NCBI GenBank assembly: GCA_020073305.1
Contig: JAIQFK010000029.1
Location: forward strand, 1 to 64,000
DNA from: Terriglobia bacterium
GTDB lineage: Bacteria > Acidobacteriota > Terriglobia > Bryobacterales > Bryobacteraceae
DNA length: 64,000 bases
Direction: 5' to 3'
Numbering within the stretch: the stretch's first letter is position 1; every line of letters begins with the position of its first letter. This document shows, one piece after another, positions 7,756 through 15,807 of the stretch. Under the pieces are notes generated by a model. It had not been told where the DNA came from and did no database searches. It saw only the letters and a list, made by a program, of their open reading frames with translations. Both the position numbers and the translations under genes were made by a program.

Positions 7756-9327
7756 CTATTGCGACTTACTCGCTGAGGAGAGCTGATTGAGGACGGCGGC
7801 GCTCTCTTCGTATTTTTGTTCCTGATACAGCACGTCAGAGAGGCCCAGCGCGGCGTCGCGGTTGGCAGGGTTGGCTTCGAGGGCTGAGCGAAACGCCGCT
7901 TCGGCCTGCGCCCATTCCTTGCGGCGCGTATAATCGCGCCCCCGCGCCACGAGCGACGCAGCATTGGCGTTCGAAGCCGCCGACTCCCGTGAGCGTGGGG
8001 CGTTCGAGGCCTGGGAATCAGGCTCCGGAGCGGTAGAGGCCAGGGTGGAGGTTTGCTGCACAGCGCTGGAGCTGAGGAAACGCTGCAGCACTCCCGTGTA
8101 GAGCAGACCGGCAATCAGAATCAGACCCGCCACCAGCCCCACAGCCAACGGAAGGCGCCAGCCGAGCCGCGGCTTGGGTTGTGGCGTCAGCAGCTCGAGT
8201 CCGATTCGATTGACCCACTCGAAGGACTCCTCGGATTCGCCCGCCGATTCGCGCTTGGTCACCGCTTCGGCTGGGGGTGCTTCGGCGACAACCGGTTCGA
8301 CGGCTGGTTTCCCATTGCTGTGGATTTCCTCGACCTGAGGGGTATGCTCGATTACGGTTACCGGCGCCGGGGCTGAAATGCTGCGCGCTTCAGAAACCAG
8401 AACGGGTTCAGGCTCCGGCAGGCCCTCTTGGAGGTGCGGATTCACAACTTCCTGCCGAACCTGGGTCAAATGCGCGGCTATTTTTTCCGGCTGGTCGACG
8501 GCTTCTCGAAGCGCCTCTGCCGGTTCCGGGGCCGGCTCAGAAGGCTGCGCCGGAGAAACGACTAGAGCCTCCGGAGGGGCCTGCCGGGTTCGTCCCTGCT
8601 CCACCAGCCGCTCGATCCCCACCAGCATTTTCTGGAGATTTTCGTCGGTTCGCAGCGAAGTATCTCGCAATTTCCCGATGGCATCGGACTGGTCGGAAAG
8701 ATTCGTCTCAAGGGTATTGATGCGATTGACGACCTTGCTCTGCAGCGTCTCGACGAAGGCCGCCATGGACCGGCTCTGCGCTTCTTCAAAATCGTGCTGC
8801 AGTTCGCTCCGGACCTCCCGGAAGCGAACGTCGACGGTGGATTGGACGATCGCCGGGATCTCTATCACCTTGCTCTCGAAGGTCTCCACGAACGCCGCCA
8901 TGGACCGGTTCTGCGCTTCCACATAGCCCAGCTGCAGGTTGTTCTGAACGTCCCGGAAACGAAGGTCGACGGTGGATTGGACAATCGCCGGGATCTCCGC
9001 ATCCACTTCGCTCAGCCGTTTCTCGACGTGGCTCAACCCGCCGCGCACCTGCTCGACGTCTGCAAGCTGGGCGGCCAGTCTGGATTCGAACGCCGCGAGG
9101 GTTTGTTCAGCGACCATGGAGGGCATGGAAGCGGTTTGGGGGCGCGGCTCAGCCTCCATTTCAACGATCCGGCTCTCCACGCTCTTGAGGCGGTCTAGCA
9201 GCGGGTCGAGATCGACGGGCGGTTCGCGGCGGGATTTGGCGGGACCTTGCGTCAGCCGGATTCCGGCGCCCAGCGCGAGGCCGCCGCCGAAGCTGATCGC
9301 CAGCGTCTTGAGTACCGCTTTCATCAT
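7756..9327 (-). CDS. Two-anchor coiled-coil / TPR membrane protein
   Basis: A 523-residue protein of unknown function. An N-terminal hydrophobic segment (residues 7-24) is followed by a coiled coil to about 245 that contains a 44-residue internal duplication (111-154 and 156-199). Then come a Pro/Glu-rich disordered linker (about 245-385), a strong transmembrane helix (about 393-416, VGLVAGLILIAGLLYTGVL) and a C-terminal TPR-like domain (about 455-515, RRKEWAQAEAAFRSALEANP). With two membrane segments the coiled coil and TPR would sit on opposite ends of a loop. It lies tail-to-tail with the smaller coiled-coil protein. It may be a scaffold or envelope-spanning organiser; that is a guess. Confidence 0.8.
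   Translation of the reverse strand: MMKAVLKTLAISFGGGLALGAGIRLTQGPAKSRREPPVDLDPLLDRLKSVESRIVEMEAEPRPQTASMPSMVAEQTLAAFESRLAAQLADVEQVRGGLSHVEKRLSEVDAEIPAIVQSTVDLRFRDVQNNLQLGYVEAQNRSMAAFVETFESKVIEIPAIVQSTVDVRFREVRSELQHDFEEAQSRSMAAFVETLQSKVVNRINTLETNLSDQSDAIGKLRDTSLRTDENLQKMLVGIERLVEQGRTRQAPPEALVVSPAQPSEPAPEPAEALREAVDQPEKIAAHLTQVRQEVVNPHLQEGLPEPEPVLVSEARSISAPAPVTVIEHTPQVEEIHSNGKPAVEPVVAEAPPAEAVTKRESAGESEESFEWVNRIGLELLTPQPKPRLGWRLPLAVGLVAGLILIAGLLYTGVLQRFLSSSAVQQTSTLASTAPEPDSQASNAPRSRESAASNANAASLVARGRDYTRRKEWAQAEAAFRSALEANPANRDAALGLSDVLYQEQKYEESAAVLNQLSSASKSQ
8731..8997 (-). repeat. Internal tandem duplication in the coiled-coil gene (2 x about 132 bp)
   Basis: Two copies, 8866-8997 and 8731-8862, encode near-identical blocks beginning EIPAIVQSTVD and ending SMAAFVET..SKV. 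The middle has diverged (NNLQLGYVEAQ against SELQHDFEEAQ). The offset is 135 bases (45 codons), which keeps the frame. Confidence 0.9.
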
Positions 9328-9344
9328 AGGGCAACGTGCGCGCG

Positions 9345-9381
9345 AGATAGAAAAACTCTCGCGCTTTTCTATCTTATTATA
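9345..9381 (-). promoter_or_regulatory. Promoter with overlapping 10-bp dyad
   Basis: On the minus strand a consensus TATAAT (9381-9376) is followed at once by a perfect 10-bp inverted repeat, AGATAGAAAA / TTTTCTATCT (9374-9365 and 9354-9345) with a 10-base centre. The dyad covers the expected transcription start of the 523-residue coiled-coil gene, so it may be an operator or a 5' leader hairpin. The -35 (TTTACC, 15 bases away) is poor. Confidence 0.5.
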
Positions 9382-9491
9382 CTTCCAAAAAATCCGGGTA
9401 AACTACAGATTTTATACGACAAAAGTAAGGTATCCGGTTAGGCGGAACCGGGCAGATGCACGGAGCGGGCAGCGTGAAAGGGGGTGGGGAA

Positions 9492-9692
9492 TCAGTCCCC
9501 GGATGACGACTTGGCGGCGCTGGCCTCCTTCCCCACGGACGGACGGACCTTGGATTTCTGATCTTTGAGCCATGCGGGCGGGCGTCCGCGGCGCGGGCCG
9601 CTCCCGGCAGCCAGCCGTTCCAGGCTCATAATCGCCTCGTCAATCTGCTCCCGTTCCCGGCGCAGCTCTGCAAGGATTTTCGTCAAATTCAT
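9492..9692 (-). CDS. Small helical protein with AT-hook-like tail
   Basis: A 66-residue protein. The start is supported by GAGGAA just upstream of the ATG. Residues 1-28 (LTKILAELRREREQIDEAI) form an amphipathic helix, followed by GPRRGRPPAWL, which contains the RGRP core of AT-hook DNA-minor-groove motifs, and then a basic, Ser/Ala-rich tail. I recall similar small proteins as widespread, often multicopy, in soil Acidobacteriota; that is from memory. It is possibly a nucleoid-associated or regulatory peptide. It is monocistronic. Confidence 0.75.
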   Translation of the reverse strand: MNLTKILAELRREREQIDEAIMSLERLAAGSGPRRGRPPAWLKDQKSKVRPSVGKEASAAKSSSGD

Positions 9693-9943
9693 AATTTCCT
9701 CAACTTTTCGTAGCGCGAAGTCGAAACAATTCTCAAAGTTTCCGGAACTAAGCGACGCAATTTCCGGATCCTGATGCCTCCATTATAGGCAGATGGGGCC
9801 AACGCGATCCCTAGGATTATCCTTGAAAACAGGGTAAGTGATACCTGAATGTGGACCCCGGCTGCTGGTGGGCGCGCCAGGACCGATTTTCAGAGAATTC
9901 CGAGCGGCCGTACATCAATTTCGAAAAAAACAGGATAATTCGT
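9693..9943. other. Intergenic region, nothing recognised
   Basis: About 250 bases between the AT-hook protein and the hairpin behind the orphan regulator. It contains only AT-richer stretches and no open frame with a ribosome binding site. A minus-strand promoter for the AT-hook gene probably lies near 9700-9790. Confidence 0.5.
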
Positions 9944-9970
9944 GCGCGGCAGGAAGGATAGCTGCCGCGC
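9944..9970 (-). terminator. Stem-loop downstream of the orphan regulator
   Basis: A perfect 9-bp stem, GCGCGGCAG / CTGCCGCGC (9944-9952, 9962-9970), with a 9-base loop lies 25 bases beyond the regulator stop. On the minus strand a run of seven T follows only after about 14 bases, so it is an imperfect intrinsic terminator or a stabilising 3' hairpin. Confidence 0.5.
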
Positions 9971-9995
9971 GAGAAATCACCGGAAGCGATAGAAC

Positions 9996-10637
9996 TCAGG
10001 CTTCCACGAAGCCCTGACGGATAGCGTAACGGACCAAGTTGGCGGTCTGGTGGACGTTAAGTTTGTCCATGATGCGGGTGCGGTGGCAGTCCGCCGTCTT
10101 CACGCTGATACCCAAGCGGGCGGCGACTTCCTTGGTGGAATGACCCTCGGCGATCAAGGTCACGACCTGCCGCTCCCGATCGGTCAACTCGCTCACACGG
10201 CGGGAAGCGCCGTAAGTATAGGGCTCGAGCACCACCTGGGCAACGATGTGCGCAATTTCCGGCGAAAAGTAGGTGCGCCCCTGAGCCACTTCCTGAATGC
10301 TGCGCAGCAGTTCGTCGGCGGTGCGAGTCTTCAGCACGTAGCCGCGGATACCGAGTTCGATGGCTTCGCGTACGCGATATTCTTCGGTGTGCCGGCTTAA
10401 CAGGATGATGCGAGTGGCGGGGTCGTTTTCGAGAATCTGGCGAACGCAATCGAGACCCTTGGCTCCGGGCCCCTCGTAATCCACAATTACAATGTCGGGA
10501 TGAAATTGCTGGGCGAACTGCATGGCATCAGGGTTATCTTCGTGCCCCATGACGCGGAAACCTTCGCCCTCCATCAGCGCCTTGAGCGCCTGGAACAATA
10601 ATGGATAGCGGTAAATGAGTAAAATCCGAATCGGCAT
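9996..10637 (-). CDS. Orphan LuxR-type regulator with atypical receiver
   Basis: A 213-residue DNA-binding regulator. The start at 10637 (MPIRILL) is set by GGAGG 4 bases upstream; longer in-frame starts lack one. The C-terminal LuxR helix-turn-helix is canonical (LTDRERQVVTLIAEG, STKEVAARLGISVKTADCHRTRIM). The receiver keeps the acceptor D53 (IVIVDYEG), the Ser switch (IILLSRH) and the Lys (YVLKTR), but the acidic pair that binds magnesium is gone: where VDDH is expected it reads IYRY (Y9-R10-Y11). It probably does not undergo normal phosphorylation and may respond to another signal or be constitutive. No kinase is adjacent. Confidence 0.92.
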   Translation of the reverse strand: MPIRILLIYRYPLLFQALKALMEGEGFRVMGHEDNPDAMQFAQQFHPDIVIVDYEGPGAKGLDCVRQILENDPATRIILLSRHTEEYRVREAIELGIRGYVLKTRTADELLRSIQEVAQGRTYFSPEIAHIVAQVVLEPYTYGASRRVSELTDRERQVVTLIAEGHSTKEVAARLGISVKTADCHRTRIMDKLNVHQTANLVRYAIRQGFVEA

Positions 10638-10877
10638 CTGCCCTCCGAGTGACGCAAGTGGCGCAACGGGTTCCGCAAGATTCCTGGCTACGGTCGGCCG
10701 TGGCGCCTTTTTCTCTCGCCTCCTTGTGTTCCGCATACAGAACAAAATGGCGAGATTCGAAGCTCTACTCAGGTATTTATCAGAGTTTTTGGCTTCATTC
10801 AAGGATTTTGTTCCAAATTCAGAACAAAGGGAGTCCAGTACGATAGTTCTACTTGTAGGCCGGACCTGGTTTTGGTT

Positions 10878-10897
10878 TACAGTGGTAGTTCACTGTA
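10878..10897 (+). promoter_or_regulatory. Inverted repeat upstream of the phosphoesterase
   Basis: TACAGTG / CACTGTA, a perfect 7-bp dyad with a 6-base centre, lies 31 bases before the ATG of the phosphoesterase. It may be an operator or a small leader hairpin. Confidence 0.35.
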
Positions 10898-10928
10898 GCC
10901 TGGGTGTAATCGACGCAGGAGGATCGCG

Positions 10929-12017
10929 ATGAGGACGCTGGCCTTTCTTTGTGCCTCGGTAATACTAACCAATCAACTAGCTCTGGCAGACCACCCGGAT
11001 AGGGGGAGCCGGAACCGGTCCGCGCAGCAGCCGGGCACCTGGAGCGGCGTGGAGCGCATCGTAGCGATAGGGGACGTACACGGCGACTACGATCAACTGG
11101 TGGCGGTGCTGAAGACAGCCGGGCTCATCGACGACCAACTGAACTGGACAGGGGGGAAAACTCACCTGGTGCAGAACGGCGATGTCCTCGACCGCGGGCC
11201 GGATTCCAGAAAGGCGATGGACCTGCTGATGCGTTTGGAAAAGCAAGCGGCCGATGCTGGGGGCTACGTGCACGCGCTCATTGGCAACCACGAAGCCATG
11301 AATGTCTTCGGGGATTTCCGTTATACCTCGAAGGGTGAGTTCGCCGCGTTCGTGGATGAAAATTCCGAAAAACACCCCGCAGATCCGGCGCATCCGCCGG
11401 GCTATGCCGAACACCAGAAGCAGTTCAGCCCGGATGGCTATTACGGCAAGTGGATAGTTACCCACGACACGGTCATCAAGATCAACGACAGCCTGTTTCT
11501 GCATGCAGGCATCAGCGCGAAATACATGTCGACGAAGATCCGCGACATCAACGAGCGCGTGCGTGAGGAACTGACAGGCGACCCGGCCAAACTGGCGGGC
11601 GGCATTGTCAAGGACGGAGATGGCCCGCTCTGGTACCGGGGGCTGGCGCAGGGCGACGCAACGCTCGAGCCGTTGGTGGACAAGATTCGCAAGAATTTCG
11701 GGGTAGAACGTATTGTCCTCGGCCACACCTATGCGGACGCGGCGATCACGCCTCGCTTCGACGGCAAAGTGATCCTGGTCGATATCGGGCTATCGCGCGT
11801 TTATGACGGCATCGGGAAGGTGGGGTGCCTGGTGATAGAAGGCGAGAAGGTCTACGTGCTGCATCGCGGGACGCGGCTGGAATTACCCACGGATTCGGGA
11901 AAGGATTTGCTGCGATATCTGAAGCAGGCTGCGGCACTGGATCCGCCGCCCTCGCCGCTGGTGAAGCGGATTGCCGAACTGGAGTCGCAGCTGGGGGCGG
12001 GGGCTGGAGCGAAGTAG
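10929..12017 (+). CDS. Secreted calcineurin-like metallophosphoesterase
   Basis: A 362-residue protein with a cleavable signal peptide (residues 1-20, ending ALA). The ATG follows AGGAGG with 7-base spacing. The full set of PPP-type metal ligands is visible in order: GDVHGD (about 47), GDVLDRG (about 84), GNHE (about 117), HAG (about 190) and GHT (about 265). The layout resembles the bacterial Shewanella-like or ApaH-like protein phosphatases. With the signal peptide it would act in the periplasm, so it probably hydrolyses phosphoesters there rather than dinucleotides in the cytosol. It is monocistronic. The exact substrate is unknown. Confidence 0.9.
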   Translation: MRTLAFLCASVILTNQLALADHPDRGSRNRSAQQPGTWSGVERIVAIGDVHGDYDQLVAVLKTAGLIDDQLNWTGGKTHLVQNGDVLDRGPDSRKAMDLLMRLEKQAADAGGYVHALIGNHEAMNVFGDFRYTSKGEFAAFVDENSEKHPADPAHPPGYAEHQKQFSPDGYYGKWIVTHDTVIKINDSLFLHAGISAKYMSTKIRDINERVREELTGDPAKLAGGIVKDGDGPLWYRGLAQGDATLEPLVDKIRKNFGVERIVLGHTYADAAITPRFDGKVILVDIGLSRVYDGIGKVGCLVIEGEKVYVLHRGTRLELPTDSGKDLLRYLKQAAALDPPPSPLVKRIAELESQLGAGAGAK

Positions 12018-12066
12018 CCACTGAAGTCGCAAGGCACCGGGTGCACCGGACCTCCGGAAATCTACT

Positions 12067-12355
12067 TCACGGCAATCGCTTCCGGCGTTCTGCGACTTCC
12101 TTCCAAGTGGTCACGACGAAGCCTTTCTCTTTCAAAAATGCTTGAAATTCCGGGTCGAGCATGGCCAGCATGTCCGCTTTGCGGATGTCGCCGGAACCGG
12201 AAATGTGCGGGAAGACTTCGGTCGGCGCGGTGCAATGCATGATGACCATGGTCAGGCCCGGCTTCAGCTCTTGCAGCGTCTCCCGGTAGCGCTGCGCGCG
12301 CCGCGCGATCTTCGTAAGCGAGCCAAGAAGGTGGCGCGCCGTGGCGGCTAGGGCT
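12067..12355 (-). pseudogene. 3' remnant of a YdjC/ChbG-like deacetylase gene
   Basis: An open frame of about 95 codons without a good start begins at the stop of the aspartyl-protease gene and ends at a TGA at 12067-12069. Its sequence (YRETLQELKPGLTMVIMHC, then ADMLAMLDPEFQAFLKEKG) looks like the C-terminus of YdjC-type carbohydrate deacetylases, with the last catalytic-region His in MHCTAP. The N-terminal 150 or more residues with the metal site are missing. The gene was therefore probably truncated by a rearrangement at the 12350 junction. An ATG at 12249 could express 60 residues, but that would be non-functional. Confidence 0.55.
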
Positions 12356-13760
12356 CATGGCGATCGAAGTGTACCAGGCCGTCGCGGTAGTCGATGGTCA
12401 GCGTGAACAGACTGAGCACGGGAAGGCCGAGGAAGCCGGAGACTTCGGTTCCGAGGTTGCGGCTCTGCGGCCACAGATCCACCGCAGTCATACCCAGATT
12501 CTTTTGACGGAATCCCGCGAATTGCAGATACAGATTGCCGGTCTGATAGAGATCCGCCACCTGGCCATTGATTCCTGCAAGACGCATACGATCGTCGCGG
12601 CTGACGCGGCTGACCTCCGCGGCCATGTCGTAGGAAATGAGCGTGCGGTCGGCTCCGGTATCGAGGACAAACAAGACCTCGCGCGAATCGCTGACGCGCG
12701 TGGGGACCAGCAGCAAGTGACCGAATCGGAACACGGGTGCAAAGTGTTGCAGCTCGGGCAGCGTCGAGCGGTCGCGGAGTTCGTTGTCGCCGGGGTGGTA
12801 ACCGGGAAGCGGATCCAAGCGGAGCTTTCTGGCCGCGAAATCCAGCGTCACCAGGAACGGCGAGAAGACATTGGTTCCGATCAAGCCATCCGCCGTGCCG
12901 ACCGAGTCCTGGCTGGAAACGCTGATCAGAGCATCGCGAAATTCGACATCGCCGATGCGAAGGCGATCGACGATGCCGTGGTATCCGCCGGACGGCTTCG
13001 AGTTATCGCCCAAGCCGCCGAAGGTCGCGCCGGCCAGCTCCGCGACTCCGGCGCGGCTCGCGGCCCAACGCGGGATCAGAATGCCTGAGGCGCCGGTGTC
13101 CAGCACCAATCTCAATCTCGTACCGCCCAGGTTGACCTCCAGACCGTAGTAGAGCGTGTGCGTCGCGCTGTTGATCAGATTCACGAGCGGGATCTCGCAC
13201 TTCTGATATGGGCTGGCGAGCGCCATCACCACGCGCCCTTGGAGCGCCCTTTGCAGCCGGATGTGCTGGCGCAGCTCCTCCAACTGCTTCTCATCGCGGC
13301 CGGGATCGACCATGGACGCGTACTTCTCGATCGCTGCGATGCGCTGCCGGCCTGGCAATCGCGCGGCCCAGTCGCGAAAAATGCGCGGATCCCCGGGGTC
13401 GATGGAGTACGCACGTTGCAGGTCCGCGGCTGCCGTCTTGTGCATCGAACTGCATTCGGCAATTTGCGCGAGCCCCCACCAGGCTGAGGCAAAATTCGGA
13501 TCCAGTTTCAATGCCAGGTTGAATTCATCCCCGGCGGCCGCGAATTCACCGCGGCGGAACAGCACCTCTCCAGTCAATTCATGCGCGGCAGCCGACGCCG
13601 GCGCATCGGCAAGAGCTTTTTGAGACAACCGCCAGGCCGTCGCGACCCCTTCATTCATGAGCGCCTTGCGCGCCAAGACGAGGGTATCTTCGACCGGCGC
13701 GCCACTGAGAGCGGATGCGAAGAAAGCGATGGCAATGCGCGAAAGGCCCTGAATGTTCAT
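12348..13760 (-). CDS. Secreted TPR / tandem retropepsin-like aspartyl protease
   Basis: A 470-residue protein. The start at 13760 (MNIQGLSRIAIAFFASALSG) gives a clean signal peptide; a TTG at 13775 is possible. Residues about 35-170 are TPR-like helices (LKLDPNFASAWWGLAQIAE). Two copies of a retroviral-type aspartyl protease fold follow, each with its own motif: LVLDTGASG and FVLDTGADR. A tandem pair could form the two halves of one active site within the chain. It is probably periplasmic proteolysis or a repair-related factor; the substrate is unknown. It is divergent from lpxD. Confidence 0.85.
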   Translation of the reverse strand: MNIQGLSRIAIAFFASALSGAPVEDTLVLARKALMNEGVATAWRLSQKALADAPASAAAHELTGEVLFRRGEFAAAGDEFNLALKLDPNFASAWWGLAQIAECSSMHKTAAADLQRAYSIDPGDPRIFRDWAARLPGRQRIAAIEKYASMVDPGRDEKQLEELRQHIRLQRALQGRVVMALASPYQKCEIPLVNLINSATHTLYYGLEVNLGGTRLRLVLDTGASGILIPRWAASRAGVAELAGATFGGLGDNSKPSGGYHGIVDRLRIGDVEFRDALISVSSQDSVGTADGLIGTNVFSPFLVTLDFAARKLRLDPLPGYHPGDNELRDRSTLPELQHFAPVFRFGHLLLVPTRVSDSREVLFVLDTGADRTLISYDMAAEVSRVSRDDRMRLAGINGQVADLYQTGNLYLQFAGFRQKNLGMTAVDLWPQSRNLGTEVSGFLGLPVLSLFTLTIDYRDGLVHFDRHEP

Positions 13761-13879
13761 GACGGGTGCAAACAAATCAAGTGTATCGCCGGAAGCGCGG
13801 CCCCGGCAGTCTAAGCTTGGCTTTGTGGAAGACTCGGCGGACCGGCAGCGCCTGTCGTAAGGTAATCTGTAGCTTGGCG

Positions 13880-14899
13880 ATGAAACTCCGGGAAATCGCG
13901 CGCGCGCTGGGCTGTGAGCTGGTGGGAGACGGAGAAACCGAAATTACCGGCGTGGCGGGCATGGAGCATGCCGGGCCGGGTGAGCTGACCTTTCTCGCCA
14001 ACCCCAAATATGCGCACAAGGTGAAAGACACGCGGGCGAGCGCGGTCCTCACCGAGAGAGCACTGGACGATGCACCGATGGCGAGCCTGGTTTCGACGAA
14101 TCCGTATTTGGATTTCGCGCGCGCGCTCGAATTGTTTTATCAGCCGCCAAAACCGAAGCCGGGGATCCATCCGCTGGCGTCAGTGGCGGGATCGGCGCGG
14201 GTCGGAGAGGGCGCATCCATCGGGCCTTTTAGCGTGGTGGGCGAGCGGGTTCAGATCGGGCGCAACGCCGTGCTCCATCCGCACGTGGTGATCTATGAAG
14301 GAGCGGAGATTGGAGACGATTTCCTGGCGCACTCGCACGCGGTGGTGCGCGAATTCTGCCGCATCGGAAACCGCGTGACGCTGCAGAACGGGGTGGTGAT
14401 CGGCGGCGATGGGTTCGGATTCGCGAAGCGGGCGGACGGGACGCATTACAAGATCGTGCAGTCGGGCCGGACGGTGATCGAGGATGACGTGGAGGTGCAG
14501 AGTCTGACGTCGGTGGACCGGGCGACGGTGGGCGAGACGCGCGTCAAGCGAGGCGCGAAGATCGACAGTCTGGTGCAGATCGGCCACGCCTGCGTGGTGG
14601 GCGAGGACAACATCATCTGCGCGCAGACGGGCCTGGCGGGCAGCTCGGTGCTGGAGCGCAGCGTGCTGCTGGCGGGACAGGTGGGAATCTCGGGACATCT
14701 CACGATTCACGAGAATGCGGTAGTGTACGCGCAGAGCGGCGTGGGCGGCGACGTGGAGGCGGGCGCGCGGATCTCCGGTTCGCCGGCCTTCGCGGCAAGC
14801 GTCTGGCTGCGGGCGATTACGGCATTTCCCAAGCTACCGGAACTGATGAAGCTCGTGCGCGAGCTGAAGAAAAAAGTCGAGCAATTGGAAAAACAATGA
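13880..14899 (+). CDS. lpxD: UDP-3-O-acylglucosamine N-acyltransferase
   Basis: This enzyme transfers a hydroxyacyl chain from ACP to the 2-amino group of UDP-3-O-acylglucosamine, step three of lipid A synthesis. It is 339 residues, a normal length. The N-terminal uridine-binding domain is in MKLREIARALGCELVGD, and the left-handed beta-helix hexapeptide repeats run from about 100 to 310. The catalytic His is in the LAHSHAVV/NGVVIGGDGFGFA region typical of LpxD. A C-terminal helical extension ends KKKVEQLEKQ. ATG 13880 is chosen over upstream in-frame codons because homology begins there. The stop overlaps the next start by 4 bases. It stands alone without lpxA, lpxB or fabZ. Confidence 0.95.
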   Translation: MKLREIARALGCELVGDGETEITGVAGMEHAGPGELTFLANPKYAHKVKDTRASAVLTERALDDAPMASLVSTNPYLDFARALELFYQPPKPKPGIHPLASVAGSARVGEGASIGPFSVVGERVQIGRNAVLHPHVVIYEGAEIGDDFLAHSHAVVREFCRIGNRVTLQNGVVIGGDGFGFAKRADGTHYKIVQSGRTVIEDDVEVQSLTSVDRATVGETRVKRGAKIDSLVQIGHACVVGEDNIICAQTGLAGSSVLERSVLLAGQVGISGHLTIHENAVVYAQSGVGGDVEAGARISGSPAFAASVWLRAITAFPKLPELMKLVRELKKKVEQLEKQ

Positions 14900-15696
14900 G
14901 CGAGACGCGAAGCGACGGCCGACGGCCGGTCGCGTACAAAAACGACGAGTTTCTGAAGAGCCCGGATGCGCGGATTTTGAGGATTCTGTCCGAGTATCTG
15001 GAACCCCTGGGGCACTTCCGGCACGAGCACATTCGCGACACCATCGTGTTTTTCGGCTCGGCACGCGTCGAAGAAGACGGGCCGCTGGGACAGTACTACC
15101 GCGACGCGCGGACGCTGGCGCGGTTGATGACGGAATGGTCGAACCAGTTCGCGAATCATACGTACCGATTCGTGGTGTGCACGGGCGGAGGGCCGGGCAT
15201 TATGGAGGCGGCCAACCGGGGCGCGCGCGATGCCAGCGGCAAGACCATCGGGTTGAACATCGGGCTGCCGTTCGAGCAACTGCCCAACCCGTACATCAGC
15301 CCCGAGCTGAGCTTCGAGTTCCATTACTTCTTCATGCGCAAGTTCTGGTTCGCGTATTTATCGAAGGCGCTGGTGGTTTTTCCAGGGGGATTCGGAACCA
15401 TGGATGAGCTGATGGAAATCCTGACGCTGGCGCAAACCAAGAAGCTAGCCAAGAAAATCCTGATTGTGCTCTATGGTTCGCAGTTCTGGAAAGAGATCCT
15501 CAATTTCGACGCGCTGGTGAAGCACGGAGTGATCTCAGCCGAAGATCTGGAGCTGTTCCAGTACGCGGATGATCCGGAGACCGCATTCAAGATTCTGAGC
15601 GAAGGACTGATCCAGTACCACATCACGACGGAGACGGGGGAGACACCGGCCATCGCGCAGTCGCGAGATGCGCAGGACCCGGAGGGGAAGCTGTAG
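14896..15696 (+). CDS. LOG-family (TIGR00730) nucleotide-binding hydrolase
   Basis: A 266-residue cytosolic protein of the LOG / lysine-decarboxylase-like family, whose members cleave cytokinin ribotides or other nucleotide 5'-monophosphates to base plus phosphoribose. The family motif PGGFGTMDELME and the upstream CTGGGPGIMEAANRGA are both intact. It is translationally coupled to lpxD (ATGA at 14896-14899). A link to lipid A is not obvious; the pairing may only be transcriptional. The N-terminal 45 residues and acidic C-terminal tail are longer than in the shortest family members. Confidence 0.92.
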   Translation: MSETRSDGRRPVAYKNDEFLKSPDARILRILSEYLEPLGHFRHEHIRDTIVFFGSARVEEDGPLGQYYRDARTLARLMTEWSNQFANHTYRFVVCTGGGPGIMEAANRGARDASGKTIGLNIGLPFEQLPNPYISPELSFEFHYFFMRKFWFAYLSKALVVFPGGFGTMDELMEILTLAQTKKLAKKILIVLYGSQFWKEILNFDALVKHGVISAEDLELFQYADDPETAFKILSEGLIQYHITTETGETPAIAQSRDAQDPEGKL

Positions 15697-15713
15697 GCGA
15701 CCGGACGAAGAAT

Positions 15714-15807
15714 GGGGACAGGCAGCGCTGTCCACGCGCCGTGGAACGGTGTCACATTGGTTGACCGTTGGTGCGGCTTGGGACAGCGAAGCCAGTCCCC
15801 TTTTTTT
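15714..15807. repeat. Imperfect inverted repeat, REP-like, ending in a T-run
   Basis: GGGGACAGGCAGCGCTGTCC (15714-15733) and GGGACAGCGAAGCCAGTCCC (15780-15799) are reverse complements with three mismatches over about 20 bases, 46 bases apart. The right arm runs directly into seven T (15801-15807) that overlap the stop codon of the C45 gene on the other strand. It could act as a bidirectional terminator between the two convergent genes and as an extragenic palindromic element. Confidence 0.6.
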
